From Astragalus membranaceus (Eukaryota > Streptophyta > Magnoliopsida > Fabales > Fabaceae): a DNA stretch of 64,000 nt. Positions 21,701 through 33,586 of the stretch are shown piece after piece. The translations under genes were made by a program, and so were the position numbers. The stretch lies in assembly GCA_039519185.1 (NCBI GenBank), contig CM076848.1, positions 190,284,003-190,348,002 of the forward strand. Reading direction: 5' to 3'. Numbering within the stretch: the first letter of the stretch is position 1; each line of letters begins with the position of its first letter. The notes beneath the pieces were generated by a model. That model made no database searches. It saw only the letters and a list, made by a program, of their open reading frames with translations, and was not told where the DNA came from.

Positions 21701-23155
21701 TTGGATAGTATCAGAGAAGCTCAGAAGTTGGATGTTAAGCTGGTGGATTCGATGGTTGGAATCGATCAGTCTGAGAATAATGATTTCAAGCTGGATGCGC
21801 AAGGTGTGTTGAGGTTCCGTAATAGAATTTGTATTCCTGATGACGAGGAGATGAAGAAAGCAATTCTTGAAGAGAGTCATAGGAGTAAGTTGAGTATTCA
21901 TCCGGGAGCTACTAAGATGTATCAGGACTTGAAGAAGTTGTTTTGGTGGCAAGGGATGAAGCGTGATGTAGCGCAGTTTGTGTATGCATGTTTAACTTGT
22001 CAGAAGTCGAAAGTTGAACATCAGAAGCCTGCAGGGTTGATGCAACCGTTAGAGGTTCCAGAATGGAAATGGGATAGTATTTCAATGGACTTTGTGACGG
22101 GATTGCCAAATACCGCGAGAGGTCATGATGCTATTTGGGTGATTGTTGATAGGCTAACGAAGTCGGCTCATTTTATTCCTATTAACATCACATATCCAGT
22201 GTCGAAGTTAGCAGAGATTTATATCCGAGAGATTGTGAAGCTGCATGGTGTTCCGCTATGTGTCGTTTCGGATAGGGATCCGAGGTTTACGTCTGATTTT
22301 TGGAAGAGTTTGCAAGCGGAGTTGGGTTCTAAGCTGAGATTGAGTTCGGCGTATCACCCTCAGACGGATGGTCAGTCAGAGAGGACTATTCAGTCGTTGG
22401 AGGATTTGTTGAGAGCTTGTGTTCTGGAGCAAGGAGGTTCGTGGGATGCGTACCTTTCGTTGATAGAGTTCACTTATAATAACAGTTACCATTCTAGTAT
22501 TGGGATGGCACCTTTTTAAGCGTTGTATGGTCGGAGATGTAGGACTCCTCTATGTTGGTATGAATCTGGGGAAAGTGTAGTACTTGGACCGGAAATTGTT
22601 CGAGAGACTACTGAGAATGTGAGATTGATTCGGGAGAAGATGAAAGCCTCGCAAACTAGATAGAAGAGTTACCATGATAAGCGAAGGAAGGATTTAGAAT
22701 TTCAAGCAGGTGAGCATGTGTTTTTGAGAGTCACTCCAGTGACCGGTGTTGGACGCGCTTTGAAGTCTAAGAAGCTCACGCCTCGTTTTATCGGTCCGTA
22801 TCAGATTTCGGAAAGAGTTGGAAATGTTGCTTATAGGGTGGCCTTGCCGCCTAATCTTTCGAACTTGCACGATGTGTTTCATGTGTCGCAACTTCGGAAG
22901 TATGTTTTAGATCCATCTCATGTAATTCATATGGATGATGTGCAAGTACGGGATAATCTCACTGTGGAGACGATGTCTGTGCGTATTGAAGATCATGAAG
23001 TGAAGACTCTTAGAGGCAAGGAGATCGCTTTGGTGAAAGTAGTCTGGCTGGGAGCTGCCGGAGAAAGCATGACGTGGGAGCTGGAAAGCAGGATGCGGGA
23101 GTCGTATCCAGAGTTGTTTGAATCAGGTAAATTTTCGAGGACGAAAATATTCTAA
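18795..23155 (+). pseudogene. Gypsy gag-pol polyprotein with chromodomain-like C-terminus (degenerate)
   Basis: Homology begins at 18795, where ATA stands in the start-codon position, followed by AGRNDAAIAAAL; the first in-frame ATG is at 18840. Counting residues from 18831, the domains are: gag (about 25-200), zinc knuckles CFRCGKAGHKSNAC (243-256) and CFNCGEGGHISSQC (276-289), protease with DTGAT (332-336), and reverse transcriptase with FIDDIL (655-660). The frame is broken by TAG at 21153-21155 and again at 21276-21278, a one-base loss near 21399, TAA at 22517-22519 and TAG at 22661-22663. Ty3-type RNase H (YCDASKMGLGGVL), integrase with its HHCC zinc site (CLTCQKSK) and an Asp-containing core, and a chromodomain-like end (WLGAAGESMTWELESRM) follow. 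All domains are recognisable; none is expected to work. The stop at about 23153 lies just before the polypurine tract. Confidence 0.93.
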
Positions 23156-23167
23156 GTGGGGGAGAGT
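23154..23167 (+). promoter_or_regulatory. Polypurine tract of the gypsy element
   Basis: AAGTGGGGGAGAGT abuts the 3' LTR. Confidence 0.9.
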
Positions 23168-25736
23168 TGTAACGCCCTAAAATTTAATTAATTATTTAAT
23201 TGAATTGTTTGGAATTTAATTGGTAGGAAAATAATAAAATAAAAATAATGTTAGAATATATGGACCTATGGGTAGGGTTAGTAGTAGCGAATTCGAAGTG
23301 TTAGGGAAAAGGCCCATGATTAAGTCGCATAGCCAAGAGAAAAGCCCATGAAAATTAACTAAGTATAAATAAGCATTTTTAGGGTTTTGCTCACTTATTA
23401 GAAAAACAAAAGTTTGAGAGTGAGAGAAGAGAGAGGAGGCGCGGCGAAGAGGAGGAGAAGGCTAGGGCAAGGTTTCGAATTCTTCAAGGCTAAGGTAAGG
23501 GCGGGGTTCTATCTCTATAATTGGGTGTATGAATGGCTCTATGTAGGAAGGTTAATGGAACCCTAGGTGATTAAGTTATAAAGCCCTAGTTGTAGGAATT
23601 GAATTTGATTGATGATGAATGAATGTGATTTGATGATGATTGAGCATGATTGATAATGATTGGACACGGTTGTTGATGATTGATCTTGCTTGTTGATGAT
23701 TTGAACTAAAAATTCTATCCATAGGGCACCAAGGGCGCCAATGTTGCTGTTGCTGTGGCTGGGCGCCTTCCTGGGCGCCAAATTCTGTGCATGTGTGGTT
23801 GCCTGGGCGCCGTTCCTGAAGCTGTGATGGGCGCCATGGGCGCCATCCTGTTGTGTTGTGTTGCTGTTTTTGCAGGTACCTGACGCATAGGGCACCAAGG
23901 GCGCCGAATTCTGGCTGCCCAGTTGCTGTTTTAGTTGTTGTTCTGGCGCAGGGGCGCCAAGGGCGCCAACGTGGTGGCTGCCCAGTTGCTGTTTTAGTTG
24001 TTGTTCTGGCGCAGGGGCGCCAAGGGTGCCAAGGTGGTGGCTGCCCAGTTGCTGTTTTAGTTGTTGTTGTGGCGCAGGGGCGCCAAGGGAGCCAAGGTGG
24101 TGGCTGCCCAGTTGCTGTTTTAGTTGTTCTGGCGTAGGGGCGCCAAGGTGGTGGCTGCCCAGTCGCTATTTTAGTTGTTGTTCTGGCGCAGGGGAGCCAA
24201 GGTCGCCAACGTGGTGGTTGCCCAGTTGCTGTTTTAGGTGTTGTTCTGGCGCATGGGCGCCAAGGGCGCCAAGGTTGTGGCTGCCCCTGTTTCAGTGGCT
24301 GTGTTGTCCTGGCGCATGGGCACCATGGGCGCCAAGGTTGGCTGCCCAAGTTCTGTTGTTGCTTGATGTGTCTGGCGCAGGGGCGCCATGGGCGCCAATG
24401 TTCTGGCTGCCTGTTGCTGTGTCTGGCGCAGGGGCGCCATTGGCGCCAAAATCTGGCTGCCTGTTGCTGTGTCTGGCGCAGGGGCACCATGGGCGCCAGA
24501 ATCTGGTTGCCCTGTTGCTGAGTTGTGTTCTGGCCCTGTGGGCGCCAAGGGCGCCAGTGTGGCTGCTTGTGTTGCATGTTGTGCTGCTGGGCGCCATGGG
24601 CGCCAGTTTGACTGCCAATTGTGTTGCTTGGCGCAGTGGGCGCCAAGGGCGCCAAGTGTGGCTGCCCAAATGTGAATTTCACGATTGTTATTTAAAATGA
24701 TGTTGAATATGTGATTAGGCCCAAAGTTGCCAAAATGTTGAAAGTTGCTAAATTATTGCGATGTTGCGAAAATGTTGAAAATTACTAAAATATTGCGATG
24801 TTGCCAAAATGTTGAAAATTGCTAAAATATTGCGATGTTGCCAAAATGTTGAAAATTGCTAAGTTGTAAATTGTTGACGACGAAGGTTGTACGAAGACGA
24901 ATTTGCCTTTATTCATTGGCACGTGATGTGTTGTAGGCCTACGGCCAATGTTGTTTTCCGATGTTGTTGCGTTGCTATGTAACCGTTGTTGTTTGTTTGT
25001 GCATTTACATAGCGTCGCATGCATATCATATTTTTACGATGGAGCTATGCTCAAACCACGACGACGATGTTGCGATGTTGATGCCCCTATTTACGGGTTT
25101 GAATTATGGTACCGCATGCATTATAGGGCGGTGGCCCTAAGTTGAGTCACATTTCGCATTATGTGCATACCTATGTGATTGAGATAATTTTGACTGTTGT
25201 TAAGTGATGAATTGACCTGAATTATATATTGTTTTTCATGTATCCGATTATATAGTGCGATATCTCACCCCTTCTGTTTGAATGTTACCCCAATGTTGGT
25301 AACGTGCAGGTAATCCCGAATGAAGGCTGTTCACCTTCGTTTGATCGAGTCGGTGTCGTCGCTCTGATATGTAATACTCGGGGGGAATGAACACGCGTTT
25401 TAATACCGTTTGCTTTGTTATTTCGTTGTTGGAGCTTTGCTGTTATGTTGCTCTTTTGATGTTTTCTGAGCTGTCTTGAGTTGTTAAGACGCAACGATTA
25501 TTTAATTTGACTTGTTGTGAATCCGCTGCGTAGTTTTTAAAGATGAATTATTTCTGAAGATTAAAATGGTTGTTTTTATCGGTTCATCCAAACGTGTTAC
25601 ATAAATGTTTCAAAAACGAATTAACCCGTATATTTTTTTCACGAAGCAAATGTGGCACTCCATTATTTGTCGAAAAAGATTTTTATGAGCTCTGATATTT
25701 TTGCGTTATTTTGCCGGGTAGGAATGGGGTGTTACA
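23168..25736 (+). repeat. 3' LTR of the gypsy element (2569 bp)
   Basis: It is colinear with 16354-18676 but 246 bp longer. Most of the extra length is additional copies of the unit of about 62 bp in the GGCGCC tract (about 23720-24670). There is also an extra segment of about 24 bp near 23679 and one more CCAAAATGTTG unit near 24820. Confidence 0.95.
23720..24670. repeat. Expanded GGCGCC-rich minisatellite in the 3' LTR
   Basis: At least seven long units between about 23885 and 24300 match the four in the 5' LTR. Individual units carry private changes such as loss of one GGCGCC. On the - strand the array reads as an open frame of more than 300 codons made of a repeated Trp-Arg-Pro/Thr motif, a consequence of a repeat length near a multiple of three. 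Confidence 0.93.
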
Positions 25737-28700
25737 ACTTTGACCTATGATATATCCACAAAACAAAACTTCAACATGAAAGCATGGTTGATGTGGACAA
25801 TCAATGATTTTCCGGCCTATGGTATGTTATCTGGATGGGGAACACAAGGAAAGCTGGCATGCCCTCATTGTATGGAAGACACAAAAGCTTTCACCTTGAA
25901 ATATGGCGTGAAGAATTCATGGTTTGCTTGTCATCGTCGATTCTTGCCAAGAAAATCACTCTTTTAGAAGAAGTAAAAGAAGATTTACAAAAAACAGGGA
26001 TGAGAAAGACGGTCGACCTTATATTTACACAGGGCAAGATGTATTGGAGATGGTAAGTGGTTTCCCAAAGGTGACCGAAATTGGTTGGGAAAAGGGATTT
26101 GATGGGTATGGAGTTGGTCATAATTGGACTAAAAGAAGTATTTTTTGGGATCTTCCGTATTGGAAGGATAATTTGTTAAGGCACAACCTTGATGTGATGC
26201 ACATAGAGAAAAATTTCTTCGACAATATATTTAAGACTATCATGAATATTAAAGGCCAAACAAATGATAATGAAAAGGCAAGAAAAGACTTGTCTTTATT
26301 ATGTTGTCGTGGGGACTTGGAGATGCAAACCTTATCTAACGGAAAGATGGGTAAACCAAAGGCAAGTTACGCTTTGACATCATCTGATGCCAAGCTGGTT
26401 TGTAAATGGCTTAAGGAACTTAGAATGCCTGATGTCTATGCTTCAAACCTTGCTAGGTGTGCGGATGTCGAAAAGGGCACAATACATGGGATGAAGAGCC
26501 ATGACTGTCATGTCTTCATGGAGTGTTTACTCCCAATTGCATTTCGTTCCTTGCCAGAATTTGTTTGGAAACCATTAACTGAGCTAAGTCGATTCTTCAA
26601 GGATCTTTGTTCCAATACGTTGAGGATGGACGACTTAGTTAAGTTGGATGAAAACATTCAAATTATCATATGCAAGTTAGAAAGGATTTTCCCACCGGGT
26701 TTCTTTGACTCAATGGAGCATCTTCCAATCCATCTTGCCAATGAAGCAATGCTAGGTGGTCCCGTACACTACCGTTGGATGTATCCATTTGAAAGGTAAT
26801 TGTTGTGGTTGTTTTTTTAACGGTTATATGTTTATTGTAGGTTAATAGACTTGGAATGATTGAATGTGCAGATGTATGGGAGTCTCAAAGCGAGCAGTGA
26901 CAAATAAGGCTAGGGTTGAAGGTTCCGTATGTGCTGACTATATACAACGTGAGACAACTTATTTTTGTTCTCATTATTTCAACTCGTTCAATGTGTTGGC
27001 AACCTCAAGTTTAAGCAACAATACTCGTTTGGAATGTGATTACATCCAACCTACACTGTCCATCCTACACAAAGGTGGTCGACCGAGTGGGAAACCAAAA
27101 AAACATTATCTATTAGATAAGGAGTGGGAATCTGCTCATGTTCATGTCTTGATTAATTGTGATGAGATCAAACCATATCTTGAGTAAGTATTCTTCATTA
27201 CACATCGATCATGAGTTTGATACCCATCATAACCTATATTGACTTATGAATTATGTGATTGATGTCAGCACTTTCTTGGAGAATCACTCGATCAATGGAG
27301 AAGACGCATCTGGACATATATATTCAGAGTTTCCCATATGGCTAAAGGCATATGTAGATGAGGAGGCGAATGGAGTGACCAGTAAAGACATAAGGGCACT
27401 ATCTCGCGGTCCTTCATCAATGGCAATATCTTGGAACATGTACTTTGTCAATGGGTACAAGTTTCATACAAAGGCCTGGAGTATTGGTAAAAAAACTGTC
27501 AATTGTGGGGTGCACTTAAAGGGTCTCAATGAAGGAGGAGAAGATGATTATTATGGCACAATCAACCATATCTTTGAAGTAGATTACTTTGGTCTGAAGG
27601 ACAAGATTGCACTATTTTATTGTGAATGGTTTGACCCAACAAAAAATAATGGCACAAAGGTTCATCCACATTATAAAATTGTGGATATTAAAATGGATAA
27701 GCGTTATAGTGTTTACGATCCTTTTATCCTTGCGCAAAAAGCAAGACAAGTGTATTTCGTCCCCTATCCAGAAATGTGTAGAGATATGCGTGGATGGTGT
27801 GCGGCAATCACCACAAAACCAAGGGGTCATGTGGAGATTAACAACACGGAGGATAAAATGGCTTATCAGTCTGATGGGATGTCACCCGTTCTACCTATTG
27901 CAGAAATTGAATCAATATCTTGTTTACGCGACGACTCGCAAGTAGATGTGTTCGAAGAGATTTTTGATCATTCGCCTCACAATGATTGAGGATGTATTTT
28001 ATTGTAGTACTTTGTATTGCACATTATTAGAGCTTATTATATGTATTTTGTATTGCACTATCATGATTAAGACTACTTGGTGTACTTAAATTCAGAATTT
28101 TATTTAATAGAGGTAGACTAAGTAACATTTGTGTCACTTCATTATATTAGTATTTTGTATTGCACAATGCTTTTGAGATAGACTAAGGAACTTTTGTGTC
28201 TCTTCATTATATATGTATTTATTATTCACTTGTATGAAACATATATCTTATTTCTATTTTGTATTCTAATGCATTTTGTATTTTATGACAACTGATGAAT
28301 AACAAAGGTGGCAATGGCAAGCAAAAGGCCCATCCTACTAGGGGCAAACCAAGGATGATACAACCGGGCAAACTTGAGCAGCAGAATGCCATCCGCCGAA
28401 ATTTGTCCAACACTAGGTCACTTGGCCGATCATCTCCACCCACGTCTGAACCTCCCGCACCGAACAACATTGTGGCACTTGCTCAGACACCATCACCCAT
28501 CTATGCCTCTACCCCCGAGGCATTCGTGTTTATGACAAATCCAAGTACTTCAAACCATGGGTGCCTCTTCACAACATGCCCCACATGAGGCTCCGGTAGC
28601 GGAAGATGTGCCTGATGAAGAGGATGAAGATGAGGACCACGACGAAGAGGATGAAGATGAGGTGGGTGAAGGGCGAGTTCCTCCTCATGTGCCAACAAGA

Positions 28701-29612
28701 GATGGGAAGGTCACTATACGACCTTTCGCTAAAGGGTAAGTTACAATGTATATTATTCTAGATTCTAGACTAGATCTTAGGAATTGAAATGAAGCTAAAC
28801 TATACAAATGCTTATAGTGTTTGAGATTTTTGAAGGCATGTGAATTGTTGATGAAAATTTTGGTCTTTGATGAAAATTTTGCAGGCTCATTCCTAGCAAA
28901 GAAGTTGCAGATGCGATTAGATTTGCCATATAAAGCCACTTTGATGTGGCTATCTATGATTGGAGTAAAACAACCGAAGATATTCGAAAGGAATGGTTTA
29001 AGAAATTTGGGGTAAGTACATATTTGTTTTACAAGAAGTATGTATTGCAATCATTGTGAAAGGAATGGTTTTGTATGATTGTATTGTAATTTGCAGGAAA
29101 ATGTGACATGGGATCCTTGTTATAACCATGTTATCCAACACTTGTTTGAACAAAAGGCCAAGAAAAGACTCAATGATATGCTTACGAAGGTAAGAAAGAA
29201 AATTGCTCGGCCTGGTTGGATACGCGAGAAAGCTTACTTGGGTCTTAAAGAATATTGGGGTGGACAAAAATTCAAGGACATCTCCAATCAAAACAAGATT
29301 AATAGACCGTCAACAAGAGGTGGAGCGGTCCACACCTCTGGCCGCAAGGCTCACATTGACTTGGCACTTGAGCTAGTAAGTATTAAACTCAGTAATAGCT
29401 TTTTAATGACTGTTTTGTTTTGTGCTTTATCATTAATTATTGCTTTGAGTTAATCAATTGTGATTGTATCTTTATTTTATTTGTAGTGCAATGATTATAA
29501 AAGAGATGTGCGACCAGATGAGTTATTTTTGATAACCCACAAGAGGAAATCCGGTGTTTGGGTTGATCATCGAGCGGAAACTACCTATGTAAGTTGTTGC
29601 CACTGCTCTGAA

Positions 29613-29920
29613 TTAGAATTGTTGTTAATTAGAATAGGTTCTGAATTAGAATTGAATATTGTGTGTTCTGAATTAGAATTGAGAAAAGACAGTTTGTGGA
29701 AAAAGACCGTCTTCTGAATTAGAATTGAAATTCCTATGTTTACATAGTATAATACAGGAGTTGCGGTTAGAATTGTTGTTAATTAGAATAGGTTCTGAAT
29801 TAGAATTGGATACTGTGTGTTCTAAATTAGAATTGAGAAAAGACAGTTTGTGGAATAAGACTGTGTTCTAAATTAGAATTGAAATTCCTATGTTTACATA
29901 GTATAATACAGGAGTTGCGG
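29613..29920. repeat. Two tandem copies of a 154-bp unit
   Basis: 29613-29766 and 29767-29920 are near-identical. Both are rich in CTGAATTAGAATTG and end in ATACAGGAGTTGCGG. They lie in an intron of the TNPA-like gene. Confidence 0.9.
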
Positions 29921-30229
29921 TTTTGTAAATAGTTAAAGATCTGGTTAAGTATGGCTCAACTGCAATATGTGACTGAATTATGTGTCTAAATTACACATCT
30001 TTGATTCTTAGAAATTGCAATATGTGACTGAATTATGTGTCTAAATTGATTAATACTGAAACTTTGTCAACTCCAAAATGGACAACACGGTGGTAAATAA
30101 GCTAGATACAAAGGATTATTGCATTCATAATATTCTGAGAATTTGATTGAATTCAAAATTTGATTGAACTCCAAAATGGACAACACAGTGGACAACACAT
30201 CATTGTTCTGTTTTATGCTGGTTGTTCTC

Positions 30230-30649
30230 TGACAGATTTATTGCATTCATAATACCCAGAAAATAATCAAGAGCTCAAACTGTTTTAGGGCAAATACCTT
30301 AGTGAGCTGATCAATAACAGATTGGAAAGCAACTTGAGAGCTGCCAGTGATGATAATATCATCAACATAGATGAGAATATAGATGCAGCAGTAGTTAATA
30401 GAAGAGTAGGGTGAAGTCTAGGTTGCTCTGATACCATGACAAATTTATTGCATTCATAATATAAGAAATAAGCTAGATACAAAGGATTATAGGGATCCAT
30501 TACATAGAGACTTGGAGTAACAAACTCCAACTAATCTTTAACTGACTGAAGCTAACATAAGCAGTTTATTAACTGCTTCCTAACAACTATAACAAAAACA
30601 GTTATAGGTTAATAACAGACTTGATTAAGACCTAGCTTATTATCTAATA
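30230..30649 (-). mobile_element. Internally deleted copia remnant inside the TNPA intron
   Basis: Flanked by TTCTC on both sides (30225-30229 and 30650-30654). The - strand reads an LTR (30437-30649), then the primer-binding site TGGTATCAGAGC (complement of 30425-30436), a scrap of copia reverse transcriptase including a YVDDI motif (about 30300-30400), then about 25 bp matching the LTR end (30230-30254). Nearly all of the element has been lost while both outer ends and the target duplication survive. Confidence 0.8.
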
Positions 30650-31504
30650 TTCTCTGTTTTATGCTGAAGTATTGTTCTGTTTTATGCTGCACCTGTTTTA
30701 TGCTGAAGTATTTTTAGTAGCTTATTATTCTGTTTGTTCTGCACCTGTTTGTTCTGTTTTAACTTTTAAGCACCTAATAATAGCTTATTATTTTTAGTAG
30801 CGTATTATTTTTTCTTATTGATCAGGATACATTCAAACAAAATGTGGTTGACTTGGTTGGAGAAGATGTTCAACAGGTAGATGGAGCGGTAGCAGTTGAG
30901 TGCTGGACGTTGGCTGCGGGGCCTCGCACCTGTGGTCGCCTCTATGGCACAGCAGGTTTATCTGTGAACGCCCGACCTGGGTCCAAGTCGCTTATCCAAG
31001 AGTTCCAGAATCCTTCTAGTTTCATGTTTGGGATATCTTTGGAAGCAGAGGGGGAAGCTAGACTTAGAGCTGAGAAGATTGCTCAAGATGCAATAGCCCG
31101 GGCTCAAGAGGCGAATGAGCGTTCTCATAAGGTACAAAATGATTTAGATGAGATGAGAAAATTATTTGTAGATCGCCTGGATGCTTTGGAGCGCGGATCA
31201 TGTGGTGGTAGCTCTCATTCACATCCTCATTATGATGAAGATTTGGATGAAGAGTCACTTGATGGCGAGGATTGATCTTGTTATGGTTACTTTTATGTAT
31301 TTGTAGGATGACAAAACACTTGATATTTTGTAGTTTCAAGACTATTATATTTTGTAGTTTCAAGAATGTTTTGTTTTATGGTATTTGGTATTAAGCATTT
31401 TGATATGGCATGTTGTTTCATGATTTTGTTAAAAATGCTTTAGGAGCAGTGGTAGTAAAGGGACAAAGTAGGAGCAGTAGGACAATTATTTCAAAAAAAA
31501 AACT

Positions 31505-31882
31505 TCAGTTAGCGTCGGCCACACCGATGCTACCAAACTAGTTGACTGGTTGACTTTAGCGTCGGCTTGGCGGACGCTAGTTAATTCGTTGACTCTTTTT
31601 GGTTGACTATATAACGTCGGCTTGGCCGACGCTAAAAATTTCGTTGACTATATTTTGTTGACCATGTAGCGTTGGTCCCAATATTAGTGCCCGTTTTAGC
31701 ATCGGCTTAGCTGACTCTAAGTTAGCGTCGGCTATGATTTATGGGATGCTAGATTTAACTTCGAACATTTTAGCCTCAACATGTGGCCGACGCTAATCGG
31801 ACGCTAAAAGACAGTTAGCGTCCGCTTTTGGCCTATTAGCGTGGGCTTTTGGCCGACGCTAAAAACTGTTTTTCTAGTAGTG
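31505..31882. repeat. Right subterminal repeats of CACTA element 2
   Basis: Many copies of TTAGCGTCGGC(T/C) and GCCGACGCTAA alternate up to the terminus. Confidence 0.88.
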
Positions 31883-33331
31883 AGATATGCCTTGTGTGGA
31901 ATGAGCAATCTCCAAGCCAAGAAAATAATGTAAGTCACCCACAACTTTAAGCTTGAAGTGGTCTTCCAGGAGCTGTCTAGTATTGTTGATGAGATTAGAA
32001 TCAAGACCAGCAACCATGATGTCATCAACATACACCAGTAGAATGATCAATGTGGAGCCTGCTCCTTTGGTGAAGAGAGAATTGTCAGCAGAGCTCTGAT
32101 GAAAGCCATGGAGCAGGACAGTGTTTGAGAATTTGGAATACCACTGTCTTGAGGCTTGCCTTAGGCCATAGAGGGACTTATTGAGCTTGCAAACAAGGTT
32201 CTCCCCCTTAATATGATAGCCTAGAGGGAGTTTCATGTAGACTTCTTCATCCAAATCCCCATTAAGGAACACATTGTTGATGTCCAACTGTAATAATGAC
32301 CATTTCTTCTGAGCAGCAATGGCAAGCAGCACTCTCACAGTAGCAAGTTTAGCTACAGGAGAGAAAGGCTCAGTAAAATCAATCCATGCTTGTTGGGTGT
32401 AGCCTTCGGCTACCAATCTAGCTTTGTACTTGTCAAGGCTCCCATCTGCCTTGTACTTTACCTTGTAGAGCCACCTATATCTACTTGGTTGCTTCCTAGG
32501 AGGCAATGACTGAATTGACCATGTATTATTGAGCTCAAGGGCAGTTATTTCTTCTGCCATGGCTTTGCACCATTCTGGTATCTTGACAGCTTGGTGAAAG
32601 AACTTTGGCTCATAAATGGCAGAGACATGCATAACATAGGAGCGGTAGGCAGGAGTCAATTTGGTATAGTCAAGGGAATGCTGAATGGGATAAGTGAGGT
32701 TGGATTTGTAGTCTTTGAGGTAAGCTGGGGGATTATGAGGCCTAGAGGATCTACGGGGAGGAACAATGGCTTGATCTGTGTCAAGTGGCTCATTTGTTGC
32801 CTCAACTGTGTCCTGTGATGTGGCAGTGGGTATATCAGGGTCTGTGATAGGTGGTGGTGGAGGGGTGGGTGTTTCTAGTGAGCTAGGAGACTCTGTGGCA
32901 GTGATAGGAACCTCATTTGAGGAATTGGTGAAGTCCAAATTGGAAGGTAAGCCAACCATGCTAGGGAGGACAGTATTGTTTAGGTCATGATGGAAAATGT
33001 CAAGGTTGCTATTCATTTTGAAGGGGCAAATAGACTCATGAAATAGCACATCTCTAGAGATGAGAAATTTGTTGTGAAGTAAGTCAAACAACTTATAGCG
33101 TTTGTACCCCTAGGGATACCCTAAAAAAATGCAAGGGGGGCTCTTGGAGTAAATTTGGTTGTGAGCAACTATTGTGGAGGCATAACATAGGCATCCAAAG
33201 ACTTTGATGAGTGAATAATCTGGTGTTTTAGTGTATAAGAGCTCAAAAGGGGACTGATCACCAAGGTTGGATGCAGGTGTCCTGTTGATTAGGTAGGCAG
33301 CAGCTGCAACACACTTACCCCAGTAGGTCAA
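31883..33331 (-). pseudogene. Copia polyprotein, middle part: end of integrase and most of reverse transcriptase
   Basis: 33110-33331 encodes the integrase C-terminal side (YLINRTPASNLGDQSPFELL, VFGCLCYAS, CIFLGYP). A stop and short frame change separate it from a long frame ending at the CACTA boundary. That frame carries a Ser/Pro-rich linker and then reverse transcriptase: RWLYKVKYKADGSLDKYKAR, FSPVAKLATVRVLLAIAA, QLDINNVFLNGDLDEEVYM and YVDDIMVAG. In QLDINNVFLNG an Asn replaces the usual Ala at the second N. The domain ends at GLEIAHSTQGI, where the CACTA inserted; the remainder is at 11982-12791. Confidence 0.92.
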
Positions 33332-33586
33332 AAGTATAGCGGCCTAAAACATCAATGCTCTAGCCACATTCAACAAATGCTGGTGTTTTCTCTCCACCAC
33401 AGCATTTTGTTGAGGTCTGTGTGGGCAAGAAAATTGATGTTCAGTGCCACTATGCTGCAAAAAATCAGTGAGCAAAAACTCCTTTGCATTGTCAGTTCTA
33501 ATACATTTAATTGTTTTTCCAAATTGAGTGTGTGCATATGAAAAAAAAAGACTTTATTGAATGAGTCGCATCCGATTTATTTCTCA

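Larger units (their letters stand above)
16354..25736 (+). mobile_element. Ty3/gypsy chromovirus-type LTR retrotransposon
   Basis: Long terminal repeats beginning TGTAACGCCC and ending GGGGTGTTACA enclose a primer-binding site, a gag-pol frame with a chromodomain-like end, and a polypurine tract. Flanking 5-mers are ATTTT (16349-16353) and ACTTT (25737-25741), a target duplication with one mismatch. Joining the flanks through one copy keeps the CACTA transposase frame open. Domain order (gag, protease, reverse transcriptase, RNase H, integrase, chromodomain), tRNA-Met priming and LTRs over 2 kb fit the Tekay/Del chromovirus group. The LTRs differ by roughly 1.5 to 2 percent by eye outside the repeat tract. 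A solitary LTR end of similar type lies at 62955. Confidence 0.94.
15146..27989 (+). pseudogene. CACTA transposase gene (tnp2 type), interrupted by a gypsy element
   Basis: The start codon at 15146 opens with MDRTWMY and a transposase-associated domain containing the conserved RYPCIKCKC cysteine motif (about residues 45-55). An in-frame TAA at 15722-15724 breaks the frame, which then continues (LPKNYYQASQLVSKLGLK) to the gypsy insertion at 16353/16354. After the insertion, coding resumes at 25742 with the tnp2 core (WTINDFPAYGMLSGWGTQGK, CPHCME). A one-base loss near 25948 shifts the frame, and the rest of tnp2 follows to 26795 (LDVMHIEKN, FFDSMEHLPIHLANEAMLGG). Exon 26872-27184 and exon 27267-27989 carry the DUF4218/DUF4216 regions (VDYFGLKDKIALFYCEWFDP) and end in a stop at 27987-27989. 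The protein would cut and move CACTA elements; two breaks and a 9.4 kb insert disable it. Confidence 0.9.
28295..31275 (+). pseudogene. TNPA-like gene of CACTA element 2 (plant transposase of the Ptta/En/Spm family)
   Basis: The gene starts with MNNKGGNGKQKAHPTRGKP and a Pro-rich N-terminus. A frameshift near 28560 leads into an acidic Glu/Asp run and a donor at about 28737. Later exons are 28887-29010 (LIPSKEVADAIRFAI, then a TAA at about 28932, then SHFDVAIYDW), 29097-29374 (VRKKIARPGWIREKAYLG, GRKAHIDLALEL), 29487-29588 (RPDELFLITHKRKSG) and 30826-31275, which ends in a likely coiled coil (EGEARLRAEKIAQDAIARAQ) and an acidic tail. This is the plant Transposase_24 family, which binds subterminal repeats. 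The frameshift and stop make it non-functional. Its last intron holds a tandem duplication and a copia remnant. Confidence 0.85.
12792..31882 (+). mobile_element. Autonomous-type CACTA transposon (defective), 19 kb including a nested gypsy element
   Basis: The left end is CACCACTAGAAAA and the right end, read inward, is CACTACTAGAAAA, so the left terminus carries one T-to-C change in the CACTA motif. The 3-bp duplication AGA flanks both ends (12789-12791 and 31883-31885). Subterminal regions are full of TTAGCGTCGGC and its complement. The interior carries a tnp2-type transposase gene and a TNPA-type gene in the same orientation, the standard pair of plant CACTA elements. Both have stops and frameshifts, so the copy is inactive. 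It inserted in the copia reverse-transcriptase gene and later received a gypsy element in its own transposase gene. Without the gypsy element it would be about 9.7 kb. Confidence 0.93.

Noticed and set aside
23576..24682. 368-codon - strand frame in the other LTR
   Set aside because: Same artefact as in the first LTR; its length follows the number of repeat units.
16354..25736. Segmental duplication between 16354-18676 and 23168-25736
   Set aside because: They are the two LTRs of one element with primer site and polypurine tract between them.
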